This document shows positions 32,708 through 41,795 of a stretch of 44,276 bases of DNA, piece by piece. This DNA is from Rubricoccaceae bacterium (GTDB taxonomy: Bacteria > Bacteroidota > Rhodothermia > Rhodothermales > Rubricoccaceae). The notes beneath the pieces were generated by a model that was not told the origin of the DNA, made no database searches, and was given only the letters and a program-made list of their open reading frames with translations. The DNA lies in NCBI GenBank assembly GCA_024639085.1, contig JAHEJB010000007.1, positions 1 through 44,276 of the forward strand, written 5' to 3'. A program made the translations under genes and the position numbers. Every line of letters begins with the position of its first letter. The stretch's first letter is position 1.

Positions 32708-34089
32708 TCGTCCGTTGCGGCTTCTGGTTCTGGCAGCAAAGTCACGAGCACATCCTGAATGCGGTTCTCATCCACCGATTCCACCCGAAGCTGAAGGCGT
32801 TCGTGCATTAATTCGTCACCTGGCGTGGGTACCTCTCCGGCAAGATGGAATATCAGCCCGCCCAAGGTCTCGAAGTCAAAGTCCTCCATATCACTGTCGA
32901 GTTCGAGGGCCTCAACCAAGTCATCCAGATCGATCCGGGCTTCAACACGCCACGCGTTCGGTCCGACAGCACGAATGAGTGTTTCCTCCGGCGCATCAAG
33001 TTCATCCCATATATCGCCGACGACCTCTTCAAGCAGGTCCTCGAGCGTTACCAACCCGGCCGTTCCGCCGTATTCATCAACCACGATGGCCATGTGCGTG
33101 CTATGCTCCTGGAAGTCCTCCAGCATGTCGTCCAGCTTCTTGGAAAGGGGGACAAAGCGGGGCTGCCTCGCCAGCTTGTCCCAGATCACTGGTTGATTGC
33201 CATTATCTCCATTCCGGCCAACGAAGGGGAGGAGGTCTTTCGCGTACACGAGGCCGAGGATATTGTCGAGGTGTTCGCGATAGAGCGGCACGCGCGAGTG
33301 GCCGGATTCGCGAATAAGTTGAAGCGCTTCCTCCAACGAGGCTGTCTCCGGCAGGGCGACCATATCCACACGGCTGATCATCACCTCTCGGACCGTCGTT
33401 TCGCCAAATTCAAGGATGGAATGTATGAGTGCGCGTTCTTCTTCCTCTAGCGATCCTTGCGCTTCACCAACGTCCGCCATCGACTTCACGTCTTCCGACG
33501 AAAGCGGCCTTGATGTCTTGCGGACGTGCTTTTTTAACCACTCCGTACCCTTGGCAAGCGTGGACGAAAGTGGATAAAAGAACCGAGCCAGCGGGTAGAT
33601 GAGAATCGACACACGATTCGCAAAGCCAACCGGATTGCGCGAAGCTGCCAGTTTGGGCGCAATCTCGCTGACTACAAGCAGCGTAAACGTCAGTATAACG
33701 ACCTCGAATAGAAGGGCTACTGTTTCGTTCACTCCCAGGCTGTGTGCTGCCTCAACCGTGAGCACCGCTGCAAGGATGGCCGCCCCAACGTTTACAACCG
33801 TGTTTAGAAGCAAGATTGTGATGAGCAAAGAACGAGGCCGTTCAAGCATCCACAGAATGCGCCGTGCACTCCGGCTGCCGTCACTTTCCAACCGCTCTCG
33901 ATCGGCTGGAGTGATAGAGAAAAGTGCCACCTCCGAACCAGAAAACAAGCCGGACAGCAGCAGCAATGCCACAAACACGGCGAGCCGCAATATGAGGCCA
34001 ACTGGACCGATTAGCGCAAGCGGAATGAGCAGCGCAATCGAGAAAAGAAGGTGTGGGCCCAGATGGGCCGATCTAGAGGCAGGGTCCAA
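32704..34089 (-). CDS. CNNM/CorC family membrane protein (hemolysin-like, DUF21-CBS-CorC_HlyC)
   Basis: The product has 461 residues. N-terminal DUF21 domain with four hydrophobic segments ([40 protein letters not shown]). A pair of CBS domains follows around residues 230-345 ([60 protein letters not shown]). A C-terminal CorC_HlyC domain begins [20 protein letters not shown]. The family handles Mg2+ or Co2+ efflux/homeostasis; in Bacteroidota a relative (GldE) is tied to gliding, which is not supported here by neighbours. The CBS pair probably senses adenine nucleotides. The beta-lactamase gene follows with a 4-bp overlap. Confidence 0.92.
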   Translation of the reverse strand: MDPASRSAHLGPHLLFSIALLIPLALIGPVGLILRLAVFVALLLLSGLFSGSEVALFSITPADRERLESDGSRSARRILWMLERPRSLLITILLLNTVVNVGAAILAAVLTVEAAHSLGVNETVALLFEVVILTFTLLVVSEIAPKLAASRNPVGFANRVSILIYPLARFFYPLSSTLAKGTEWLKKHVRKTSRPLSSEDVKSMADVGEAQGSLEEEERALIHSILEFGETTVREVMISRVDMVALPETASLEEALQLIRESGHSRVPLYREHLDNILGLVYAKDLLPFVGRNGDNGNQPVIWDKLARQPRFVPLSKKLDDMLEDFQEHSTHMAIVVDEYGGTAGLVTLEDLLEEVVGDIWDELDAPEETLIRAVGPNAWRVEARIDLDDLVEALELDSDMEDFDFETLGGLIFHLAGEVPTPGDELMHERLQLRVESVDENRIQDVLVTLLPEPEAATDE

Positions 34090-34155
34090 TTGGGGACGTC
34101 GCGGAATCGATAGTTAAATATACGGCCTGAGTACCACCCGACAGCCCGGAACAGA

Positions 34156-34187
34156 GCGAGGCGGCAATCCGAAGATCGCCGCCTCGC
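34156..34187 (-). terminator. GC-rich hairpin downstream of ssb
   Basis: GCGAGGCGGC (34156-34165) and GCCGCCTCGC (34178-34187) form a perfect 10-bp stem with a 12-base loop, 20 bp past the ssb stop on the minus strand. The following minus-strand bases are only partly T (TCTGTT), so termination may be incomplete or Rho-assisted. Confidence 0.6.
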
Positions 34188-34206
34188 GGGAGAATCCATC
34201 CGCTGG

Positions 34207-34662
34207 TTAGAACGGAAGATCGTCGTCCGGGCCGAACGCGGCACCGTCTCCGGCACCTTGTGCGACTGGCTGTGCCCGACGCTGCTGCGGTTCCGACTGT
34301 TCAAAGTCGCTACCGCCGCCGCCATCGCGCGAGCCAAGCATTTGCATCTCTCGGGCTTTGATCTCTGTTGTATAGCGGGTGTTGCCGTCTTTGTCTTCCC
34401 ACTGGTTGGTTTGCAGCGATCCCTCTATATAGACCTGACGGCCCTTCTTGAGGTATTCACCACAAATCTCAGCGAGACGTCCCCACGCTACCACGCGGTG
34501 CCACTCGGTCTTATCGACCATGTTGCCTTCCTTGTCCTTGTAGGACTCGTTGGTGGCAACAGTGAAGTTGCAGACGGCTGTGCCGCCGCCGGTGTAGCGA
34601 AGTTCTGGATCTCCGCCGAGATTTCCAATGAGGGTGACTTTGTTAATTCCACGGCTTGCCAT
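34207..34662 (-). CDS. ssb: Single-stranded DNA-binding protein
   Basis: The product has 151 residues. The OB-fold spans residues 1-105: [38 protein letters not shown] and [20 protein letters not shown], then [18 protein letters not shown] glycine/glutamine-rich disordered linker follows. The C-terminal tip DDDLPF is the acidic peptide that recruits replication and repair partners. The start is well defined: AGGAGG (34668-34673) lies five bases before the ATG, one of very few good Shine-Dalgarno sequences in the window. Upstream on the same strand is the hairpin at 34694-34711. Confidence 0.96.
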   Translation of the reverse strand: MASRGINKVTLIGNLGGDPELRYTGGGTAVCNFTVATNESYKDKEGNMVDKTEWHRVVAWGRLAEICGEYLKKGRQVYIEGSLQTNQWEDKDGNTRYTTEIKAREMQMLGSRDGGGGSDFEQSEPQQRRAQPVAQGAGDGAAFGPDDDLPF

Positions 34663-34693
34663 GATGGCCTCCTGGGTTATGTATGTGAATCCA

Positions 34694-34711
34694 TCCCGCC
34701 ATGTGGCGGGA
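34694..34711. repeat. Short hairpin in the ssb leader
   Basis: TCCCGCC-ATGT-GGCGGGA, a perfect 7-bp stem 30-50 bp upstream of the ssb ATG. It differs from the TCCCGAC/GTCGGGA hairpins at 6736 and 21510 by a compensated base pair. It could be a repeat of the same family or a leader structure affecting ssb translation. On the plus strand it is followed by CCGTTTTAA, weakly terminator-like. Confidence 0.5.
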
Positions 34712-34876
34712 CCGTTTTAAGTGCGATCCTCTGCCAGAAGCATCAGATCGCGCGGCATTATAGACACCGCAAAGTGGAAGTAATAACCTCCATCACAAAA
34801 TTTACATAGTGGGGGTGTCATATTGCGTCATAGCGTCCACTCGCACAGCGCATTTCTTGATGGGTAAAGTAGCTTG

Positions 34877-35800
34877 ATGCACTTCTCAGACCCAATACGG
34901 AACGCGTCATATGCCTGCCTATCTTTCGCTGACCCACCTAAGACAACGCGCTTGAATACGGACGATCTTAACCTCACCGAAGCCGACCGCACGGCCGCCC
35001 ACGCGGACGTCTACGCGGACTTCATGGCCATTGTCCGTCGGCTTCGGAGAGATTGCCCTTGGGACCGAGAGCAGACGCACGACTCTGTCAAACAGTTGAC
35101 AATAGAAGAGACATACGAACTCGTCCATGCCATCGACGAGGGCGATCAGGACGCGATAAAGAAGGAGTTGGGTGATCTCTTCCTGCACGTGCTCTTTCAC
35201 GCGCACATCTCAGAAACCGAAGGTGGTTTTACAATTAGGGATGTGATGGAAGCAGAGATGGAGAAACTGGTCCGTCGCCATCCACACGTATTTGCAGATG
35301 AAGTGGTGAGCGGGACAGGTCAAGTGCTTCAGAACTGGGAGGCAATCAAGAAGACGGAGCGACGAGAAGGAGCCAACGGAAAGAAAGCTTCTGTGTTGGA
35401 CGGCGTACCAGAAGCCATGCCCGCACTTCTCCGCGCTGAACGAGTTCAGGAAAAGGCAGCCGCCGTGGGTTTTGATTTTCCAGAAGCCGAAGGCGCTTGG
35501 CAGAAGGTGGTTGAAGAGGTAGGCGAGTTGAAGGCGCTGGGCGATGATGATCCGGACGCTTTGGAAGATGAGTTTGGTGACGTTCTGTTCGCTTTGGTCA
35601 ATTACGCTCGCTTCCGTGGGGTTGTGCCGGAAAATGCCCTCAGGCGCACCGTTGGCAAGTTCTCAAGACGCTTTCGTTACATTGAGGAGCGTCTCAGCGA
35701 AGCAGGGCGGACGACCAAGGCTACCACGCTTCAAGAGATGGATGCCTTGTGGGACGAAGCGAAGGCGCTGGAGAATCAATCCGCTTCAACTGATCGATAG
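34877..35800 (+). CDS. mazG: Nucleoside triphosphate pyrophosphohydrolase MazG
   Basis: The product has 307 residues from the ATG at 34877; E. coli MazG has 263, and a TTG at 34952 (LNTDDLNLTEADR) would give 282, so the first ~25 residues may not be translated. Two MazG domains are visible. The first has RLRRDCPWDREQTHDSVKQL and EETYELVHAIDEGD, followed by KKELGDLFLHVLFH. The second has VVEEVGELKALGDDD and EDEFGDVLFALVNYARF. The E-E-x-x-E ... E-x-x-D pattern binds Mg2+ in each. It cleaves NTPs/dNTPs to the monophosphate and PPi, cleaning the nucleotide pool or acting in the stringent response. No mazEF toxin-antitoxin genes are adjacent. Confidence 0.93.
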   Translation: MHFSDPIRNASYACLSFADPPKTTRLNTDDLNLTEADRTAAHADVYADFMAIVRRLRRDCPWDREQTHDSVKQLTIEETYELVHAIDEGDQDAIKKELGDLFLHVLFHAHISETEGGFTIRDVMEAEMEKLVRRHPHVFADEVVSGTGQVLQNWEAIKKTERREGANGKKASVLDGVPEAMPALLRAERVQEKAAAVGFDFPEAEGAWQKVVEEVGELKALGDDDPDALEDEFGDVLFALVNYARFRGVVPENALRRTVGKFSRRFRYIEERLSEAGRTTKATTLQEMDALWDEAKALENQSASTDR

Positions 35801-35806
35801 AACACA

Positions 35807-36097
35807 ATGCCCGAGAAGAATCAGTCGAAAGACAAAGCAAGTCCAACGCTCGATCTTTCTACAGGCAAGAAGGGTAAATCAAAGAAAACCCGGAAAGGAC
35901 CAGCACCTGTTGTGCAGCAGACCATCAACCTTTCCACGCCAAAGCCGGAGACGTCGCAAGTGGCATCTCAACTGGCAGCGATAAAGACAACGCCACCTAC
36001 GCGCGCGGAAGGGAAGAAAAGGGAAAGAACCCGCTCTCAAGGCAATAGCTTGGCCGATCTGCTCGACCCTGCGACATTGAAAAAATTGCTGGGATAG
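35807..36097 (+). CDS. Small basic, mostly disordered protein (96 residues)
   Basis: Starts MPEKNQSKDKASPTLDLSTG six bases after the mazG stop, so it is co-transcribed with mazG. Lys/Arg/Thr/Pro-rich throughout (KKGKSKKTRKGPAP; EGKKRERTRSQGN) with two similar L-S-T blocks (DLSTGKK, NLSTPKP). It ends with a short helix-like tail SLADLLDPATLKKLLG. No signal peptide or membrane helix. I do not recognise a family; nucleic-acid binding is possible from charge but not demonstrated. The tail looks like the most conserved and possibly partner-binding part. Confidence 0.65.
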   Translation: MPEKNQSKDKASPTLDLSTGKKGKSKKTRKGPAPVVQQTINLSTPKPETSQVASQLAAIKTTPPTRAEGKKRERTRSQGNSLADLLDPATLKKLLG

Positions 36098-36181
36098 GCT
36101 AGACAGGTGGAAGTGGCTTTGAACTAGCGGGTTCTTATAATCCAAAGCATCAGGCGCTCTCACTAAGTCAGGCAGGTCTCC

Positions 36182-36904
36182 ATGTCTTTTCTTTCCCACT
36201 TTCGCAATCGCTCCGTCAAATACTCGGACGCGCAAGCTGTAAACACCCGCCGCACGTTCTTCCGCCGAATGGGTGGATTGTCCATGGCCGCCCTCGGAGC
36301 GGGGATATTAACGGCGGACGACACCTGGGCCGCTGTCGAAGAGCGCGCCGATAGGTTTGGCATCGTGCCGGGCACTCTCGTTGATGCCAAAGGACGGCCT
36401 CTGGCTCACGAGGCAGGGATGCCGGCGGAACCACTTCTTGGCGAGATCATGCTGGTCCCATATAATTTCGCTCCGCGAGGTTGGGCTTTTTGCGAGGGCC
36501 AACTCCTCTCGATCTCGTCGAATACGGCACTCTTTTCGTTGCTAGGTACCACCTATGGGGGTGATGGGAGATCCACGTTCGGATTACCCGATCTTCGTGG
36601 GCGTTACGCTATGAGTTCGGGCATGGGCCCGGGCTTGTCGGCGCGTTCTCTGGGACAGAAAATGGGCGTCGAAGAGGTTGCACTGACAACAATCCATATG
36701 CCAACGCACGCGCACACTTCTCCATTCTCGGATGGACCCGGAACTATTTCGGGTGCACACAATCGCGTAGTGCCAGACACACAGTCAAACCAAGCGGCAT
36801 CAACCGGTGCAACGGGTGGCGGTCAAGCCCACGAAAACATGCCTCCCTCTCTTGTACTCAATTACTGCATTGCTCTCGTAGGCATATTTCCGTCTAGGAA
36901 CTAA
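36182..36904 (+). CDS. Tat-exported phage tail-collar domain protein
   Basis: The product has 240 residues. A twin-arginine leader is visible: Arg23-Arg24 in NTRRTFFRRMGGLSMAALGA, then hydrophobic residues and an Ala-x-Ala-type end near TWAA. The body has the tail-collar (Collar) fold as in microcystin-dependent-protein-like proteins: GEIMLVPYNFAPRGWAFCEG, QLLSISSNTALFSLLGTTYG, GDGRSTFGLPDLRGR, and the C-terminal PPSLVLNYCIALVGIFP. It has a His-rich middle (IHMPTHAHTSPF). No phage genes are near, and Tat export means it folds in the cytosol and works outside the membrane. Partner and function unknown. Confidence 0.87.
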   Translation: MSFLSHFRNRSVKYSDAQAVNTRRTFFRRMGGLSMAALGAGILTADDTWAAVEERADRFGIVPGTLVDAKGRPLAHEAGMPAEPLLGEIMLVPYNFAPRGWAFCEGQLLSISSNTALFSLLGTTYGGDGRSTFGLPDLRGRYAMSSGMGPGLSARSLGQKMGVEEVALTTIHMPTHAHTSPFSDGPGTISGAHNRVVPDTQSNQAASTGATGGGQAHENMPPSLVLNYCIALVGIFPSRN

Positions 36905-36921
36905 CCGGCGGGCAACGCCGG
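36905..36921. terminator. Short hairpin between the convergent collar and tamB genes
   Basis: CCGGCG (36905-36910), loop GGCAA, CGCCGG (36916-36921): a perfect 6-bp GC stem filling the whole 17-bp gap between two convergent stop codons. There is no T-run, so terminator function is plausible from position but weakly supported. Confidence 0.4.
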
Positions 36922-39900
36922 CTATCCACTTACGGTTGCTTCAGAGTTTCTGCCAAGCAATCCTCTGAGCACGCTTCGCCAACTCGTAAAGTCTCTTTCG
37001 AAGCTGATGCCAGCACCGTAGGCACCATAGGGTGTTGTGCCCACGCTAGTGCCGCCAAGAAGCTCGCTTTCCCTGCGGTAGAAGACCTCAAGCGAAACCG
37101 AATTGCTGAGTCGCACTTCAACCGCGACTTCGCCTTGAAGCTCTCCGCCGGATGTCTGGTTTTCGTATTGCTGATAGACGCCTTCGCCGCGTATCACCAA
37201 TCGCTCATCCAGAAGACGCAGTGCTACGCCATAAGTAAGGTCAAATCGCTGAAACGCATCGACTGGTGTCAGTCCCAGCAGCACTTCAACATTTTCCGAC
37301 GCTAGCGCCTGGCTAAGAAAAAGGTTGAGACGACTGGATACGAGTTGCGACAGCGAGGTATAGAGGAGTTCATCCGCGGCGCTCGTTATCGCTCCGCTGC
37401 CCGCCGATGAGATATTCTCAACCGGTGCGAGGAGGAACGTGCCGGTGAGCAGGACGCTCGACGCATAAAGGGCCTGCTGGTCTGTATTGTTAAGAATGGG
37501 CCGGAGCGCTTCGACGGCCGCCGCCGTTCCACCGCCCGTCCGCTGATCAGCGTCGAGATTTATCGACAGATCGACAATGGGAGCAGTCAAGCGCCCGCCA
37601 ATTCTTGTTCGAATCACCATCGGCACACGCTGGCTCTCCAGTCCAGGCAGGCCAAGACCTGCAAGGGAAGCCCTTGTGCGGTAGTCGGCAGTGAGATCCA
37701 TTCGTGCTTCCAGCGGGTCGCCATCCCAAATCAACCTTCCTCCTGGTTCTATCTCAAAACGTCGAGTGAAAACATCGCCAGCCGTAAACAGATAGTCTCC
37801 GCCCGAAGCTGTAAACGTGCCAAACGTCTGGAATCGACCTTCGCGAATTGCTAACTGCATCTCTGCACTGCCTTCCGCATTAATCACATCGCCCGTTGCC
37901 TCGTCAAACACGAGGTGAACGGTCGATCCAGATGGCGCCGTCACATTCAGGCTCATCTCAAGACCTTCTATAAACGACCGTTCACTGTCCGGCTTACCTG
38001 TTATCAGGTTGGTCCGTACCTGTTGCTCTGGAATCTGTCCTAGCGAGTCTGCAAAAACTAGAAAACCTCGATCTCGTGCCACACCCGCCGAGCGAATAGG
38101 AATGAAAATCTCGCTGTCTTCTGTGGTCACAGCATCCCGAGAGCGCAGGAAAACGTTATCGAGAGGCCCCGTAACGGAGACGGTGCCATCCGCACGGATG
38201 TATCCGTAGAAGGGAAGTGTGGACGAAGACGGCACATCAATGATTTCAACATTATTGAGCGCTGCATTGAGGTCCAGCGAGAAGAAGCGATAATCGTTGA
38301 AGAGAATACTCCCACCAATGTTTGCTGTCCCGCCGCCCTTATCTGTCAGATTGGCATCGGCAAGGTGGATGCCGTCTCTGTCGATCTGCACGTCACCGGT
38401 CAGGCCAAATTGCAGGCCAAATTCTGGAATCGTCGTGCTGCCATAAGCCAGACTCATGTTCGCGCTGAACTCGGGGAAAGAGAAGTCTCCTGAAATGGAA
38501 CCGTCACCAAAAGCGTACCCACGAGTATCTGCCAACAATTGTGGGAAAATCAGATCGAAGAAGAACATGTCGGCCTTGCGCGCATCAACGGTTAGGTCGA
38601 AGGAACCGGCGTCGCGCGCGCCCGCATCATCACGTCCTGGAAAGCGAACGTTGCCCGCTATACTGAGGTCATTTCGCTCAAGTAAAATTCCACGCTCAAT
38701 CGATTTCGTTGAGTCTGGGGGGGACAGTCGAAGGTCGATTTCAACGCCATCGCGGGCGGCGCTAAGGCTGCTGGTGACGTCCAGTTGGCCGAGAAGTCGG
38801 TTTCCAAGCATGAGTCTCGGAACGCCGACAGAACCCGAAACCTCCGGGCGCCGCAGAAGATTAGAAATGGCGAGTCTGCCGTTCAATACACCGCCAGGCT
38901 CGCTGCGCAATGGTCGGATGCTTCCGAGCCTGGCCAGTCGGCCCAGATCCACGCGGTAGACATCGACGAAAACGGAGTCGGTTGGCGCCGTGGAAAGCAC
39001 TCCGCTGAATTCCAGTCGCTCGTCTGTCTCAATATCTACCTGGGAAAAAACCATGCGCTCGAGAACAGCTGCGTCAGAGTACAAATCGGCTACCAGTTGC
39101 TCGTCTCCACCCCACGTAATGCCCGCCGTTTCCACTGCCAGATCATCGATGGTGATGCGATTGCGGTCGGATAGCAATTCCATTCTGCCGTTCAACTGTA
39201 ACGCGTTCTCTTTCGATCCGAAAACGCCGTTTCCGGCAACAATAAATGAGATCGCTTCCTGATCGAGCTCTGCGACGACACGCCCTTGCCTAACCTGCCG
39301 ATCGCCAATACGAAAATTCGTTGCTTCAGCTTCAAGATTGACAAGGACTGATTCGCTAACGTTTGAGGAGTAAGTGCCCTCTGCACGTGCAACGACATCG
39401 TATCGACCTGTTGCAAACGGGCCGCTTTCAAGTCGGGCACCTGTAGCTTCGACATCCACGGCAATCGAGTCAGTTCCCGCTATGCCAGCGAGTCGAATGT
39501 CTGTACCGGCCGAGAAGAATGGAAGCCCCGGGATGAATGCCCTCAGGCCGTCCGGATCAAGAACGCGTACATCTAACTGGAAGATCTCAGGCGGCCTGAA
39601 CTGACCTCCGCGTTCCTCCGAAGTTGAAATCGACTTGGCCTGGCTACGAAGTGGTTTATTGGTTTCCGAAGTCGCCGCATAGGCAAAAGCACGTCCCCAG
39701 CGTTCACCCAGAGCCAGCGTCGATTCGAGGTCGAGTCCACCTTTCAATTCCGCTTCGATAATTTCTGTTGTGAGAAGGAAGCGGGGCCCCGGCTGATCTG
39801 GCGGTGAAACCAGAAGCGTAAACGGACCAGTCGGTAGCTCCTGCATCGTGCCGTCTACTTCAAGGACTGCTTCAGAAAAGTCCGCCTCAATCTCCGATTC

Positions 39901-41496
39901 GAGGGTCGCCAGGGAGGTCCCGCTTAGTGCTGCAGAAACCGGTCCTGTGAATCGGGTGGATGGAGATTCCGGCAGAAGCTGATTCAGGTTGAACGCAGAC
40001 AAGGCACCGTCGAAACTCAAGTGTGATTCGTCCGCATCCACGAACAGCTTGCCATTGAGTCGGCTAACGCGCTGTCGGATCGCAACGTTGGCCTCCACGG
40101 TCCGTCCATTCCATACGCCATCGGCTGAAAGCGAGTCGGCTTGTCGTCCGGCAAAATATGATGGTCCCAACCCAATCTGGAACAATGTCGAGTTTCCTTC
40201 GCTGCTGTTTCGCTCCACAAAGACTCTACCCGAGATGTTACCGGCGTACTCTTCGTTCGCCAATATCACGGCCGGGTTAACATCGTTGGCATCTCCGTCG
40301 ATCGAGAATCGCAGTGGCCTTCCAGGCGCAGTTCTAATTTCTGCGAAGCCCTCAAAACGGCCCACGTCTGCTGCAACGGCAACGTCCACTTCCGCGTGAA
40401 GCCCGGACCGCTGGTGGCCAAAGTGCACTGCCCCCGCAAGATCACCTTCCAACTGCACTAACCCCAGCCGCGTCGCCTCCAGGGGAAGCACCAAAGTCGG
40501 AATGATCGCCGTAAGATCGTCCGTGCGAATCCGTGAACCGGGTGTAGTCAGATTGAACGCAAGGGAGTCTGGCAGGCCATTCAAGGTGCCCTCTGCCAGA
40601 ATCTCTGTGTTTCCTCGAGAGAGTACGATGTCATCTACCGTAAGCGACGAAATCGGACCGTGGATGTGACCTTGAACTGCAACCACATCTGCTAGCGGAA
40701 TGGAGGGGAGGATGGCTGTCACGTCAGCCGCCGCTATGTAGGAATCCCTAAGGTTGGTGTCGATTCTGTCGAGATCGCCGAAGGCATCTGTTAGCGAAAT
40801 TGTCCCACGCACCTGCGAGCGAGACGTTACGAGATTTAGATTCTCCGCTTGCAGATTCCAGTTCGCCAGCGTGACCAGCCCACTGAGCGATTCGATGGTG
40901 AGGCGATCTTCGTTAAGTGATCCAGCAAAACTTTCGACCCGAAATAGCTGAACGTCATCGCGCCAATCCAACTCAAGTTCCGCGTTCAACTCGTTCAGTA
41001 TCGCATTCGTGAAATCGAATACACTGCCAGATTGAACGGAAGAGGGTAGTGGGCCCCGGTTTGTCGTCGTAACGATTCCATCGACAAGCCTGAGGGTCGC
41101 AGCCCGAAAATCGAGTGGGTTGGATGGGCCACGGTCTGTGCTTGTGGAAGCCAGCGCATGTGCGATGTTCCAACCCGAGTCCTCCTTCAAGACCAGGTTA
41201 ATCTGCGGTCGAAAAAGCGCTACCTCCTCTGCGATGAACGCACCACCGAACAAGGATCGCCAATGTGGAGACATCGACACAGAGTCGATACTCACCACCA
41301 CATCGCCTTCCGGATCGAAAAGCCGAACATTGGAGGCGTAGAGTTCCCTAACCAGGTTGCCCTGCAGGCGACCAATCTCGAGGCTGCCCTCGAACGAGTT
41401 ATTAAACGTGCGGACAATCTGGCCACGTAGTACATCTCGTCCGCTCTGCGTCCGTGTGAGCACCACAACGGACAGCGCCGCCAGCAATACGAACAA
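36922..41496 (-). CDS. tamB: Translocation and assembly module protein TamB (DUF490)
   Basis: The product has at least 1524 residues. An N-terminal membrane helix (FVLLAALSVVVLTRTQ) is followed by the AsmA-like opening GRDVLRGQIVRTFNNSFEGS and LEIGRLQGNLVRELYASNVR. A very long beta-repeat region then forms the hydrophobic groove that carries phospholipids to the outer membrane. The C-terminal ~350 residues are the TamB/DUF490 domain (GYIRADGTVSVTGPLDNVFL; GRLIWDGDPLEARMDLTADY; GEVAVEVRLSNSVSLEVFYR). The annotated start is a TTG at 41496 directly at the membrane helix. The frame is open to 41571, and that extension contains Arg/Lys residues (LRRPPRPPLSSRL ... YVIKAAA) expected before the helix, but with no ATG, GTG or TTG. 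The true N-terminus is probably upstream. No TamA gene is in the window. Confidence 0.93.
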   Translation of the reverse strand: MFVLLAALSVVVLTRTQSGRDVLRGQIVRTFNNSFEGSLEIGRLQGNLVRELYASNVRLFDPEGDVVVSIDSVSMSPHWRSLFGGAFIAEEVALFRPQINLVLKEDSGWNIAHALASTSTDRGPSNPLDFRAATLRLVDGIVTTTNRGPLPSSVQSGSVFDFTNAILNELNAELELDWRDDVQLFRVESFAGSLNEDRLTIESLSGLVTLANWNLQAENLNLVTSRSQVRGTISLTDAFGDLDRIDTNLRDSYIAAADVTAILPSIPLADVVAVQGHIHGPISSLTVDDIVLSRGNTEILAEGTLNGLPDSLAFNLTTPGSRIRTDDLTAIIPTLVLPLEATRLGLVQLEGDLAGAVHFGHQRSGLHAEVDVAVAADVGRFEGFAEIRTAPGRPLRFSIDGDANDVNPAVILANEEYAGNISGRVFVERNSSEGNSTLFQIGLGPSYFAGRQADSLSADGVWNGRTVEANVAIRQRVSRLNGKLFVDADESHLSFDGALSAFNLNQLLPESPSTRFTGPVSAALSGTSLATLESEIEADFSEAVLEVDGTMQELPTGPFTLLVSPPDQPGPRFLLTTEIIEAELKGGLDLESTLALGERWGRAFAYAATSETNKPLRSQAKSISTSEERGGQFRPPEIFQLDVRVLDPDGLRAFIPGLPFFSAGTDIRLAGIAGTDSIAVDVEATGARLESGPFATGRYDVVARAEGTYSSNVSESVLVNLEAEATNFRIGDRQVRQGRVVAELDQEAISFIVAGNGVFGSKENALQLNGRMELLSDRNRITIDDLAVETAGITWGGDEQLVADLYSDAAVLERMVFSQVDIETDERLEFSGVLSTAPTDSVFVDVYRVDLGRLARLGSIRPLRSEPGGVLNGRLAISNLLRRPEVSGSVGVPRLMLGNRLLGQLDVTSSLSAARDGVEIDLRLSPPDSTKSIERGILLERNDLSIAGNVRFPGRDDAGARDAGSFDLTVDARKADMFFFDLIFPQLLADTRGYAFGDGSISGDFSFPEFSANMSLAYGSTTIPEFGLQFGLTGDVQIDRDGIHLADANLTDKGGGTANIGGSILFNDYRFFSLDLNAALNNVEIIDVPSSSTLPFYGYIRADGTVSVTGPLDNVFLRSRDAVTTEDSEIFIPIRSAGVARDRGFLVFADSLGQIPEQQVRTNLITGKPDSERSFIEGLEMSLNVTAPSGSTVHLVFDEATGDVINAEGSAEMQLAIREGRFQTFGTFTASGGDYLFTAGDVFTRRFEIEPGGRLIWDGDPLEARMDLTADYRTRASLAGLGLPGLESQRVPMVIRTRIGGRLTAPIVDLSINLDADQRTGGGTAAAVEALRPILNNTDQQALYASSVLLTGTFLLAPVENISSAGSGAITSAADELLYTSLSQLVSSRLNLFLSQALASENVEVLLGLTPVDAFQRFDLTYGVALRLLDERLVIRGEGVYQQYENQTSGGELQGEVAVEVRLSNSVSLEVFYRRESELLGGTSVGTTPYGAYGAGISFERDFTSWRSVLRGLLGRNSEATVSG

Positions 41497-41795
41497 TGCC
41501 GCAGCCTTAATGACGTACTGGGGAATATTAAATAGGCGAGAGCTCAGAGGAGGTCGTGGCGGTCGACGCAGTTAATGTGGCGATGAAAGGCAGGCCGGGG
41601 GGAGGCATACCACACGCAAAGGGTGTTGATGGTTCTGAAAACCATGGCGAATTTCTCACATAGGCACGTTGAATGCACCCAAACGTCCAAATGTGCTAAA
41701 TTTGCAGCACTCATAAGGAATCCTGCGTCACTGTTGTTCGTGTACAAACCTGCCGATACTAGTACGTTGAGTACTCAGTAGTCAAAGACTCCAAG

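Noticed and set aside
32845-33450. Long plus-strand frame (201 codons) opposite the CorC-like gene
   Set aside because: Shadow of the well-supported CBS/CorC coding strand; no signal or domain of its own.
41697-41704. TAAATTTG upstream of dsbD, matching the Bacteroidetes -7 element TAnnTTTG
   Set aside because: The nearest upstream TTG is about 25 bases away instead of the usual ~20, and a single 8-mer is weak evidence, so it is not listed as a promoter.
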